Positions 9,660-16,983 are shown, numbered from the stretch's first letter. The stretch is DNA of 64,000 nt from Volucribacter amazonae (GCF_029783845.1 NZ_LWID01000001.1:310001-374000), one strand, 5' to 3'. The notes: generated by a model from the sequence alone, not told the origin. Program-made: numbers and translations.

Positions 9660-9743
9660 AAAACGGCGAGGCTTTTCAGTCGCCGTTTATATTTAGGTTA
9701 TTTTATTTTTAAAGAACAAATTCATTAATACTTATTTTCTAAT
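9660..9743 (-). repeat. cassette-tail repeat, copy 2 (contains fossil 3' end of an immunity gene)
   Basis: Near-identical to 8604-8687. Read on the minus strand it still spells Leu-Glu-Asn-Lys-Tyr-stop, the C-terminus of the 120-aa immunity protein, although the gene just upstream (9761-9973) is a different one. It is therefore a fossil left by recombination. Confidence 0.8.
9661..9688 (-). terminator. hairpin terminator between cassettes 2 and 3
   Basis: AAACGGCGA and TCGCCGTTT arms, the same hairpin as 8605-8632, followed on the minus strand by a T run. It lies between immunity gene 2 and the start of Rhs tip 3. Confidence 0.7.
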
Positions 9744-9760
9744 TACTATATTTAATGAGT

Positions 9761-9973
9761 TTATTTGTATCCGTCTTCTTCTGCTTTAGCTAAAAAATAG
9801 TCTTGTAAACATCCCTGAATATCTTCATTATTATATTTTAATATATATTCACCATCAGCATCCTTTATAAATGTTGTACCATCTATAGCTCCTAATATAG
9901 TAGAAGCGGTATCAATGATAACGGTCTTTAAAAAATTAAAAAAAACTTCTTTTTGTTCATTATTAAGGTTCAA
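9761..9973 (-). CDS. small immunity protein candidate for Rhs tip 2, start damaged
   Basis: 70 aa from a TTG, soluble and acidic, no family recognised. Position after the Rhs toxin tip at 10002-10418 suggests immunity. A proper start exists at 9992: ATG with GGAG at spacing 5, directly after the toxin stop. That frame reads MLDKNIIEP and then stops. One base fewer near 9975-9980 would join it to this frame and give a protein of about 76 aa. Either a TTG start is used or the gene is frameshifted. Confidence 0.5.
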   Translation of the reverse strand: MNLNNEQKEVFFNFLKTVIIDTASTILGAIDGTTFIKDADGEYILKYNNEDIQGCLQDYFLAKAEEDGYK

Positions 9974-10001
9974 TAATATTTTTATCCAACATAGTAACTC
10001 C

Positions 10002-10418
10002 TTATTTATTCATTTCTGGATACATAGATTTGTTTAATTTTATTATTTCTCTAATTTTCGATTTTGGAATTTCTGGATATACTCTTTTTAATTTTTTTAT
10101 ATCTCTAGCAAGCAACTCTCTAGCGGATTTAATTTTTTGCCCAGTTTTAGGATTAATATTGCTTCTAGATACTACTCCAGTATTAGGTTTAGAAATGGTA
10201 TGACCCACTTTAGGTACAAGAATAGCAGGTCCCGTATTAGGGTCATAATTTTTAACCAGTTTTTTCATTAGTGCTTTTTGACCGATATGATGAGCATCTA
10301 ATTCTAACCCATGATTTTTTACAGAACTTCTAAGTTGTTGATATGAGCCAACATCCCATTTTTTTCCTTTACACCCTGCCAACCCAAACCAATCCACCCA
10401 ATCCAACGGATTAGCCAC
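10002..10418 (-). CDS. orphan Rhs C-terminal toxin tip with HNH-like nuclease domain (cassette 2)
   Basis: 138 aa from a GTG, but the frame is open back to a stop at 10494-10496 and holds the Rhs core stub YLYSDPIGLLGGDTPYRYVA with no start codon. Border motif NPLDWVDWFGLAGC, then a toxin domain: LDAHHIGQKAL, YDPNTGPAILVP, SARELLARDIKKLK, IKLNKSMYPEM. The spaced HH, the Asn-Thr-x-Pro-Ala-Ile and the ARELLA-D-IK motifs are shared with the tip at 9041-9658, so the two toxins are diverged paralogs. The domain looks like an HNH/endonuclease VII-type nuclease; the exact family is not certain. It is displaced and probably not expressed as a secreted product on its own. Confidence 0.7.
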   Translation of the reverse strand: MANPLDWVDWFGLAGCKGKKWDVGSYQQLRSSVKNHGLELDAHHIGQKALMKKLVKNYDPNTGPAILVPKVGHTISKPNTGVVSRSNINPKTGQKIKSARELLARDIKKLKRVYPEIPKSKIREIIKLNKSMYPEMNK

Positions 10419-10521
10419 ATAACGATAAGGCGTATCCCCTCCTAATAAACCTATTGGATCAGAGTATAAATAATAAGTGTTTGTTTTATACTTTTAATAA
10501 CAGAAGTGATTAGTATAAACT

Positions 10522-11040
10522 TTATGGCATAAAAAAACTCTTTGGTAATTTTTTATTTTTTATGAAGTAATCAATTAGCTCTTTTAAAGATGAATCTACA
10601 TACGGAGATTGTAAAGGATAATTCATAATATCAGAAACTGGAATATCCTTAGTTATTTCTTCTGTCATATTAGAAATTTTTAAAAATGGATAAATTCCCC
10701 ATCTATAATATAGTTCCTTATCTTCTTGAGTTAGTTTAAAATTAAGCTGCTTGCCAATAATTCTCCAATCACCTTCTAACTTTCTGTCAAATAATACATA
10801 TGTATTAATAATTAAGGGCGGAAGTAACCTTTTTGATTTTAATATATCTTTTTCTTTGATATCAGGTTGTTCAGAAAAATAGTTAAAAATTTCAGCATAA
10901 TGTCCCAATAAGCTTTTACATAATAATTTACCAAATCCATATTGATTATGATATTTAAAACAAAAAATATCACCAGAATTCAGAAAACGTCTCATTGTTC
11001 TAGGTTTTTTATTCCATCCCCATAGTTGTATATTAGTCAT
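10522..11040 (-). CDS. Imm26-family immunity protein
   Basis: 172 aa. The N-terminus (RRFLNSGDIFCFKYHNQYGFGKLL) matches the pattern of immunity protein 26, which begins with a beta-rich GDIF-F-----YGFG segment. Imm26 proteins are encoded beside polymorphic toxins, often nucleases. The ATG abuts the stop of the GIY-YIG-like toxin ORF (11041), with GGAG upstream, so the two form a translationally coupled pair. No signal peptide or membrane segment. The family call is from memory of the motif. Confidence 0.7.
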   Translation of the reverse strand: MTNIQLWGWNKKPRTMRRFLNSGDIFCFKYHNQYGFGKLLCKSLLGHYAEIFNYFSEQPDIKEKDILKSKRLLPPLIINTYVLFDRKLEGDWRIIGKQLNFKLTQEDKELYYRWGIYPFLKISNMTEEITKDIPVSDIMNYPLQSPYVDSSLKELIDYFIKNKKLPKSFFMP

Positions 11041-11457
11041 TTAACATTTTCTCCCATTTATATTTTGACTTGAAAGTGTTTGTAATTTCTCATTATATAC
11101 ATTCATAAAATGATTTTGTCTTTTAATATTTCTTGTTTTATTTTCAGTAGAAAAGGAATTATTTTTATTTCCTTTATTTGCTCCAGATATATTTTCTCCT
11201 CTACGTACTGTTTTAGTTCCATAGTACTCTATATATGCTTGTTCATAACCTCGAGCATTTCCATAGTTAATATTTGAATCTAAAGGTATCAATTTAGAGT
11301 TTTTAGGTAAACGACCACTTTTTATATGTTGATTTTCTCTGATAGGAATATTATTGGTAATGCCTATATAGTGTGGTTTAGTTTTATTATTTTCAAATAA
11401 ACCGTAAACAGAATAGCCTTGAGTTAATTCATTTACTAATCCTAAAGGATCCCACAA
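11041..11457 (-). CDS. GIY-YIG-like Rhs toxin domain, detached by frameshift (cassette 1)
   Basis: 138 aa read from a TTG. It starts with WDPLGLVNE, the usual DPLGL border of Rhs/polymorphic toxins. YSVYGLFENNKTKPHYIGIT (residues ~15-34) is a GIY-YIG motif pair, and IRENQHIKSGR and a later EQAYIEYYGT fit the Arg and Glu positions of that nuclease fold. The Rhs core stub upstream (11442-11607) runs in a different frame: the border reads GATTGTGGGATCCT where an intact copy would read GATTGGGTGGATCCT. So toxin and core are separated by a 1-bp deletion. The Imm26-like gene follows without a gap. Confidence 0.65.
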   Translation of the reverse strand: MWDPLGLVNELTQGYSVYGLFENNKTKPHYIGITNNIPIRENQHIKSGRLPKNSKLIPLDSNINYGNARGYEQAYIEYYGTKTVRRGENISGANKGNKNNSFSTENKTRNIKRQNHFMNVYNEKLQTLSSQNINGRKC

Positions 11458-11607
11458 TCCAACGGATTAGCCACATAACTATAAGGTGTTTCCCCACCCA
11501 ATAAACCAATGGGATCAGAACATAAATAGTAAGCGGTTTCAGGATCGTAGTAGCGGAAGCGATTGTAGTTAATCCCCAAATCCCCATAAAGATTGAGCTT
11601 CTACTTA
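11442..11607 (-). pseudogene. Rhs core stub with internal deletion and frameshift
   Basis: Minus-strand frame encoding YNRFRYYDPETAYYL, CSDPIGLLGGETP and YSYVANPLD, then Cys-Gly-Ile-Leu and a stop at 11442-11444. Compared with the stub at 9041-9658, the segment between QSLWG and YNRFRYY is missing, so this copy has an internal deletion as well as the border frameshift. Confidence 0.75.
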
Positions 11608-11693
11608 CCATTACTGTGGGATCAAGTAAGCCTAGTACTTTACCATTGGGCTGGGTAACTGCAAAGCTGGTGAATTACCCTATTTATTATTTA

Positions 11694-11722
11694 AAAATTT
11701 TTAAAGAACTAATTTATTGATT
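11694..11722 (-). repeat. cassette-tail repeat, partial copy 3
   Basis: On the minus strand this reads AATAAATTAGTTCTTTAAAA in its core, matching the immunity-gene 3' flank in the two longer tail repeats. It lies downstream of the 133-aa ORF at 11786-12187 and marks a third cassette end without the hairpin. Confidence 0.5.
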
Positions 11723-11785
11723 AATTAAAACCTATTCTAATATAGAATAGTTATTACATTATATTTTCTTCATAAAAGTCTATTA

Positions 11786-12187
11786 TTATAGTTTATAACG
11801 TTCCGTTTTTTGCAAAATACAAGGTGATAATACCATTTTTAGACTAGCTAATTCAGTTTCCTTTGATAAAAAATATTTATCATCTTTAATATGTTGTATA
11901 TTTACTGTGGAAAAGTCGGTGCCTATACCTAAATTTTTTATTTCTATATCATCAATTTTCCCAATTAAATGTAATATAATAACATTATAGTCTACTCCCC
12001 AAGTACCGTATTTAGGAATAAAATAAAGAGGTTTCTTTTTAATATGAATATAAATATGAGATAACCCATGATCGTATTCATCTAAATATATTTGGGGAAT
12101 TGCAACTTCCGTTATAGGTTCACTTCCATAGAGTTTGTTTATAAAAGGGTTTTCAAAAATAATACTTTGTATGCCTAGAGTTTTCAT
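11786..12187 (-). CDS. hypothetical protein, orphan immunity candidate
   Basis: 133 aa from the ATG at 12187, which has AAAGG five bases upstream; an in-frame start at 12205 is less likely. Soluble, rich in Ile and Lys, no signal or membrane segment, no family recognised. It sits in a row of immunity-like genes on the same strand with a cassette-tail fragment downstream, and no toxin tip precedes it. Immunity is inferred from location. Confidence 0.5.
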   Translation of the reverse strand: MKTLGIQSIIFENPFINKLYGSEPITEVAIPQIYLDEYDHGLSHIYIHIKKKPLYFIPKYGTWGVDYNVIILHLIGKIDDIEIKNLGIGTDFSTVNIQHIKDDKYFLSKETELASLKMVLSPCILQKTERYKL

Positions 12188-12207
12188 AAATACCTTTATT
12201 ATCAAAT

Positions 12208-12882
12208 TTATTTTTTTATATATCTTGTCTGTTTAATTATTATTTTATGAAAATCACAGTCTTGATAAACCCAATAGTTCCAGTTATATGATAACCATTT
12301 TATAGATATACCTAGTATACCTTCATGATAAACTAAAGAATCTTCAGGCGGAATAACTAAAATAAGACCAGCTCTACGACCAGATAAAATTAAAAAACAT
12401 AATTCTTTTTCCTTTTTATCAAACTCTGATAATATTACTTCAATATTTTGTTCATAGGGGTAACTTGCTGAAAATCTTATAATGCTCCCATATGATATAT
12501 GGGATTTTTTATAATTACTTAGCTTTTTATAATCACTTTTATTTTTCATCTTTCTAAGAAAAATACCTTTTCTAATATAGATTAATTTTATATCTTTTTC
12601 AGGATATGAATTTTCTAAATAATCAATAACCCACTTGGTTTTTATAGCTGTACTTTTTTCAATTTCTGCTTCATTAGGAATTTCAAATAAAATTTTTCCT
12701 GATTTCTTGCCTGATATAACAATAAAACTAAACTTTCCTTTTTCATGATATGTTTGACTTAACATCATTTCTGTAAAGCTTTCGCCCTTGACCAAATTAG
12801 GGACTTTTAATATATTCCCATGTTTTAAGTTATATGGGTAATTAATTAATTTCATCATTATTTTATAAATATGGGGATACAA
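12208..12882 (-). CDS. Imm45-like immunity protein with two repeated domains
   Basis: 224 aa. Two homologous halves are visible: FSFIVISGKKSGKILFEIP (residues ~51-69) and CFLILSGRRAGLILVIPPED (~158-177), each followed by a segment containing KW-----YW/Y. The SG-K/R-x-G-I-L pattern resembles immunity protein 45. A tandem two-domain form is unusual and may guard against two toxins or be a fusion. No toxin tip is adjacent. The start is uncertain: ATGs at 12882, 12858 and 12855 are all in frame, and the first overlaps the preceding ORF. Confidence 0.55.
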   Translation of the reverse strand: MYPHIYKIMMKLINYPYNLKHGNILKVPNLVKGESFTEMMLSQTYHEKGKFSFIVISGKKSGKILFEIPNEAEIEKSTAIKTKWVIDYLENSYPEKDIKLIYIRKGIFLRKMKNKSDYKKLSNYKKSHISYGSIIRFSASYPYEQNIEVILSEFDKKEKELCFLILSGRRAGLILVIPPEDSLVYHEGILGISIKWLSYNWNYWVYQDCDFHKIIIKQTRYIKK

Positions 12883-13267
12883 ACTCTTCTACATTTAAAT
12901 CGTCTGAATTATATAGTAGAAAATCATAAATATTAATATAAGTAATAAAATACATATAGTAATCATAGCCAAAATGTATTTCTATTTTTGAACTTTTCAA
13001 TTTACACCATATTTTTTCTCTAAGAATATTTCGTAAGATAGGAATAATGTTCTTAACTTTTACTTGTCTATTTATATTCATTATATTTTTATCATATATT
13101 TCTATCTCGTTAAGATAGAAATTATCTATATTTAAATATTTACAGGTATTTATTATTATAAATATATATTTGTTTTCAACATTGAGATAGTTATTAATAT
13201 TTTCTTCTGAGAAATCATAGAAACTCGTCCATTCATGATTTTTCTGATGAGAAAATATTTTGTAATT
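12863..13267 (-). pseudogene. immunity-like gene remnant lacking a start codon
   Basis: An ATG at 13081 gives only 72 aa, but the same frame is open back to a stop just before 13267, adding about 62 residues (including HEWTSFYDFSEENINNYLN and a Tyr/Ile/Asn-rich stretch). No ATG, GTG or TTG occurs in that extension. The combined ~134 residues look like one compact soluble protein of immunity type, so the gene has probably lost its 5' end. The C-terminus overlaps the next ORF by 20 bp. Family not recognised. Confidence 0.45.
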
Positions 13268-13562
13268 CTATATGAAAACATAGATTTAGCTCCAACTCTA
13301 TTTAAATTTATATCATATATTATACTGTAAATTTTTTATATCTTGATTTTTAACGCTATTTACTGTTCTCCAAACTTAATTGTTATAGCCGTTTCAATTT
13401 AAAATAGACTATGTTGATACGCCTTGCTTACGACCACAACACAACATTGTCCAGCAAAGAACCATTGTTGGTCAATAGGTATTTTTATTATACAGGATAA
13501 AATTGCTCGCACAGCTTTATTTGTTTGTTGATAAGGGTTTTATGCCAACAACGAATAAGGAT
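13268..13562. other. AT-rich gap between Rhs island and prs
   Basis: No gene found. It holds AT-rich decayed sequence, a half copy of the dispersed inverted-repeat element (13384-13406), and after that a more average-composition stretch reading like worn coding DNA. This is the right border of the Rhs island. Confidence 0.5.
13384..13406. repeat. half copy of dispersed inverted-repeat element
   Basis: TATAGCCGTTTCAATTTAAA, the left arm of the element seen complete at 20198-20280. No right arm is found nearby. Confidence 0.6.
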
Positions 13563-13589
13563 AAAAAAAACGGCCACAAAATTGCAGCC
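13563..13589 (-). terminator. prs terminator
   Basis: Read on the minus strand, GGCTGCAA and TTGTGGCC form a stem (two G-T pairs), followed by a G and eight T. It lies about 30 bp after the prs stop. Confidence 0.7.
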
Positions 13590-13621
13590 ATTAATTAATT
13601 GATTGATTTATTTCATCTATT

Positions 13622-14569
13622 TTAACTAAACATTGCAGAAATAGACTCTTCGTTGCTGATTCTGCGGATTGCCTCTGCCAACATACCTGATAGGGTTAAG
13701 ACTCTCACTTTATTTAACGCCTTAATTTCAGCGGAAAGTGGGATTGTATCGGTAACCACGATTTCATCTAAGGCTTCGCTGGCAATATTTTTCGCCGCTG
13801 AACCAGAGAATACCGCGTGGGTTGCATAGGCAAATACACGTTTCGCACCACGTTCTTTTAATGCCTCTGCAGCTTTAACCAGTGTTCCCCCTGTATCAAT
13901 CATATCATCAACTAAGATACAATCTCTGCCTGCGACATCACCAATAATGTGCATAACTTGCGATACGTTGGCACGAGGACGGCGTTTATCAATAATTGCC
14001 ATATCGGTATCATTGAGTAATTTCGCAATAGCCCTTGCTCGTACTACTCCACCAATATCTGGCGATACCACAATCGGGTTTTCTAAATCTGTTTTTTTCA
14101 GCATATCGTGAATTAATACTGGTGAACCAAAAACATTATCCACAGGTACGTCAAAGAAACCTTGAATTTGTTCTGCGTGTAAATCACAAGTAAGCACACG
14201 ATCTACCCCTACGCTAGAGAGAAAATCTGCTACCACTTTGGCGGTAATAGGTACACGAGCAGAACGCACACGCCGATCTTGACGTGCATAACCAAAATAA
14301 GGAATAACTGCAGTAATACGCCCTGCGGAAGCTCGGCGTAAGGCATCAACCATTACGATTAATTCCATCAGGTTATCATTAGTAGGGGCACAAGTAGATT
14401 GAATAATAAAAACATCAGCACCACGCACGTTTTCATTAATTTGTACTTGAATTTCGCCATCGCTAAAGCGACCTACTGTGGCATCACCAATAGAAATATA
14501 AAGGCGTTCAGAAATTCGTTTGGCAAGTTCTGGCGTTGCATTACCTGCAAAAAGTTTTATGTCGGGCAT
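13622..14569 (-). CDS. prs: ribose-phosphate pyrophosphokinase
   Basis: 315 aa, the standard class I length. ATP-binding region SDGEIQVQINENVRGADVF (residues ~37-55), flexible-loop/metal site DLHAEQIQGFF (~128-138) and the PRPP loop DCILVDDMIDTGGTL (~214-228) are intact. The enzyme makes PRPP from ribose 5-phosphate and ATP for purine, pyrimidine, His, Trp and NAD synthesis. It lies downstream of ispE with 56 bp between, in the conserved lolB-ispE-prs order. Confidence 0.97.
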   Translation of the reverse strand: MPDIKLFAGNATPELAKRISERLYISIGDATVGRFSDGEIQVQINENVRGADVFIIQSTCAPTNDNLMELIVMVDALRRASAGRITAVIPYFGYARQDRRVRSARVPITAKVVADFLSSVGVDRVLTCDLHAEQIQGFFDVPVDNVFGSPVLIHDMLKKTDLENPIVVSPDIGGVVRARAIAKLLNDTDMAIIDKRRPRANVSQVMHIIGDVAGRDCILVDDMIDTGGTLVKAAEALKERGAKRVFAYATHAVFSGSAAKNIASEALDEIVVTDTIPLSAEIKALNKVRVLTLSGMLAEAIRRISNEESISAMFS

Positions 14570-14625
14570 TGTTTGACCTCAAATGTGAGTAAGTTTAGGA
14601 TTGCGAGCAATCCGAGAAAGTAACG

Positions 14626-15510
14626 TTAAATATCATTTAATTTATATTGTAAAGGGGAACGATTAACCCCTTTTGCGATAAAACCTTGATATTGTTTTGG
14701 TTTTATATTAAAAATCGCTTGTGCCTGTTGTTCTTGCTCAAACTCAGCAAAAACACAAGCCCCTGTACCTGTTAAACGTGCGGGTGCATATTGTAACAAC
14801 CAGTTTAGCAGTTCTTCAACCTCAGGATAATGATTTAGCACAATTTTTTCACAATCATTATGAAATGGTTCTTTAAGTAATTGGGGCAATGTAAGTTTTG
14901 GGGTATTTCTTGGCAAATTTGCATCAGAAAATATTTTTGCGGTAGAAATCGTCACATGGGGTTTTAACACCAAATACCATTTTTCTTGCGGTAAGCAATC
15001 GGTAAGTTGTTCCCCAACACCTTCAGCAAAGGCGGCATGCCCATGAATAAAAATCGGTATATCAGCGCCTAATTGTAAACCTATGCTAGCCAATTCACTG
15101 GGTTTAAAATTAATTCCCCATAATTTATTTAATACCAATAATGTTGTCGCTGCATTTGATGAGCCACCACCAATCCCACCGCCCATAGGTAAAATTTTAT
15201 CTAAGTGAATTTTAGCACCTTTTTGACAGCCACTGAATTTTTGTAATAGTTTAGCCGCTCGATAAATTAAATTATCTTGAATGGGAAGATTTGCCAAAGA
15301 AGGGGAAAGCACTATTTGGTTGCTCTGTGCTAAACAATCAATGGTTAGCCAATCACCATAATCAAGGAATTGAAAGAGAGTTTGCAATTCATGATAACCA
15401 TCAGGACGTTTACCATTGATATATAAAAATAAATTGAGTTTAGCGGGGGAAGGAAACCGATTGCTCGGATTTCCTGATAAAAGTGCGGTGGAAAATCGGT
15501 AAGTTTTCAT
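14626..15510 (-). CDS. ispE: 4-diphosphocytidyl-2-C-methyl-D-erythritol kinase
   Basis: 294 aa from the ATG at 15510, which overlaps the lolB stop by one base (TAATG), a translational-coupling arrangement; an in-frame TTG at 15522 is less likely. GHMP kinase: PAKLNLFLYINGKRPDGYHEL near the N-terminus and the ATP loop PMGGGIGGGSSNAATTLL (residues ~97-114). A second glycine-rich ARLTGTGACVFAEF lies near the C-terminus. It phosphorylates CDP-methylerythritol in the MEP isoprenoid pathway. Confidence 0.95.
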   Translation of the reverse strand: MKTYRFSTALLSGNPSNRFPSPAKLNLFLYINGKRPDGYHELQTLFQFLDYGDWLTIDCLAQSNQIVLSPSLANLPIQDNLIYRAAKLLQKFSGCQKGAKIHLDKILPMGGGIGGGSSNAATTLLVLNKLWGINFKPSELASIGLQLGADIPIFIHGHAAFAEGVGEQLTDCLPQEKWYLVLKPHVTISTAKIFSDANLPRNTPKLTLPQLLKEPFHNDCEKIVLNHYPEVEELLNWLLQYAPARLTGTGACVFAEFEQEQQAQAIFNIKPKQYQGFIAKGVNRSPLQYKLNDI

Positions 15511-16142
15511 TAATAAATCCAATTATCTACACGAATTTTCAAGGTTTTATCTTGGTTTTTAATTACAATATCTTTTGGTAAAGCTGGGGTTTCTTGGCTG
15601 TGATAGCTTAAATAGTCCACTGTCCAAGAGTCAGTTGGCTGAACATAATCAAAATGTGTCAATAAATGATTTTCGCCCACATAATAAGGTTGAGCTAAAT
15701 CAGGTTGCCCTTTTAACCAATCGCTAAATTGGGCTAGCGGAAAATCCATACCTATTATTTCCCGCAATAATTGTTGGGCATCTTGAGCATTATGCTGATT
15801 ACCTCGGTTATCTGAAATGCTCATACCCTGTGGGGTCATAACGATTGATAAGGTTGTGCTGGTTAGCATTGATGAAAGTTGTAATTGATAGGATTGTGGG
15901 TTTTGGTAACGCCAATCAAAACGACTAGAAAAACGATCATTAGCACTTATATAGCCTAACTGCCCATTCGCTGCATAAGAGCGAATTTGTTGGATTTTTT
16001 GTAAATGAGCAAGCCAAGTTGGGTCTTGTGGATCAATATAACGAACCTCTGATGGACGTTCATCAGTTACTGAGCAAGCCACGATTAATATACTCAAGCT
16101 AATAATAACAAGACGTTTTAAACTTGGGATAATTTTTAACAT
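15510..16142 (-). CDS. lolB: outer-membrane lipoprotein receptor LolB
   Basis: 210 aa. Lipoprotein signal with lipobox LIVAC (Cys ~23). The mature part has the LolB pattern: SYAANGQLGYISANDRFSSRF, then DWRYQNPQSYQLQLSS, and later the segment MDFPLAQFSDWLKGQP. LolB accepts lipoproteins from the periplasmic chaperone LolA and inserts them in the outer membrane. First gene of the lolB-ispE-prs operon. Length matches the family (about 205 aa). Confidence 0.93.
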   Translation of the reverse strand: MLKIIPSLKRLVIISLSILIVACSVTDERPSEVRYIDPQDPTWLAHLQKIQQIRSYAANGQLGYISANDRFSSRFDWRYQNPQSYQLQLSSMLTSTTLSIVMTPQGMSISDNRGNQHNAQDAQQLLREIIGMDFPLAQFSDWLKGQPDLAQPYYVGENHLLTHFDYVQPTDSWTVDYLSYHSQETPALPKDIVIKNQDKTLKIRVDNWIY

Positions 16143-16205
16143 ATTAGTACCAATTCAAATTTTAAGTCCGTATTTTACGAAGTTAGAAAAGGTTAGTAAA
16201 GCGAT

Positions 16206-16505
16206 TTATAGTTCAGGATTAATCCGAATAACTAATTGATTTATGTGTGGCGATTGCTGTTGTATTAATGCTAATAATGCAGGTTGTTTAAATAATAAGG
16301 CTTGGCGGACACTGGCATTTTTCGCCTCTAAGCAAAGTTGATTGCTTTGGATATTGGCAATACGAAATTGATAACGGAATTGCACAGGAAGCAGACTTTG
16401 CAACTGTTGGTTAAGTTGTGATAGAAAAAGTCCTCGTTGCATAATTTGGCTTAGGCTTGAATTTGCCAGAACGCCTTTGATATTCATCATTTTTTTATTA
16501 CGCAT
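16206..16505 (-). CDS. DUF721/DciA-like protein
   Basis: 99 aa, short for the family. Helical N-terminus (LSQIMQRGLFLSQLNQQLQSLLP) then a beta-rich part ending in a hydrophobic NQLVIRINPEL. Position divergent from secM-secA is where DUF721/DciA genes lie in many proteobacteria. DciA proteins bind the replicative helicase DnaB and help load it where DnaC is absent. The assignment relies on context and overall shape. Confidence 0.6.
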   Translation of the reverse strand: MRNKKMMNIKGVLANSSLSQIMQRGLFLSQLNQQLQSLLPVQFRYQFRIANIQSNQLCLEAKNASVRQALLFKQPALLALIQQQSPHINQLVIRINPEL

Positions 16506-16594
16506 TACTTGATTTTCCTTCGCTAAACCCTATGTTAAGGTAGGCATTATAATGAATTTCCGTTATAATGGGCAAAATTTTTGGGAAGAATATT

Positions 16595-16900
16595 GTGAAC
16601 ATTACAGGGAATAAGAAAAAAAATACATTTTGGCCACATTTACTGTTAGGTATGTTGGCACTTTTTTTATTGCCTGCAAGTCAAGATTTTGAGCAAGTTA
16701 AAGAGAATTTAGAAACAAATTATCAATCTTTACAGCAAATAGAACAAAATAAAATTGATATAACGGTTATTCAACCCTGTTGTTTTACCATTGATTTTGT
16801 TGCTTTACTGGATTTCCCAAAATTTTCGTCAAACCTACCGCACTTTTATACTCAAATTGTTGTGCGTCAACGTCCTATCCGAGCAGGTCCTGCGGTTTAA
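16595..16900 (+). CDS. secM: SecM secretion monitor (regulatory arrest peptide)
   Basis: 101 aa from a GTG at 16595, which has GGAAGA five bases upstream; an in-frame ATG at 16568 lies too far from any ribosome site. A signal-peptide-like segment (HLLLGMLALFLLPAS) follows a basic N-terminus. The end, FYTQIVVRQRPIRAGPAV, keeps the IRAGP core of the E. coli ribosome-arrest motif (F-x4-WI-x4-GIRAGP), but the Trp-Ile is Ile/Val-Val and the Gly before IRAGP is Pro. SecM stalls its own ribosome to expose the secA start when secretion is slow. secA follows by 83 bp. The codons for the residues before the arrest site contain an uptake signal. Confidence 0.88.
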   Translation: MNITGNKKKNTFWPHLLLGMLALFLLPASQDFEQVKENLETNYQSLQQIEQNKIDITVIQPCCFTIDFVALLDFPKFSSNLPHFYTQIVVRQRPIRAGPAV

Positions 16901-16983
16901 GTCTATTACGTTATATATTTGTCTGTGCTTATTTATTTGCTAAATAAGTCTTTTTTAATTTTTAAGAAAAATAAAGAGATATT

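Noticed and set aside
11429..11611. 60-aa minus-strand ORF beginning MVSRSSIFMG
   Set aside because: It is an out-of-frame reading of the Rhs core stub. The frame encoding YNRFRYYDPETAYYL is the meaningful one.
8604..13600. Prophage or integrative element
   Set aside because: No integrase, capsid, conjugation or att-like flanking repeats are seen. The contents are limited to Rhs tips and immunity genes.
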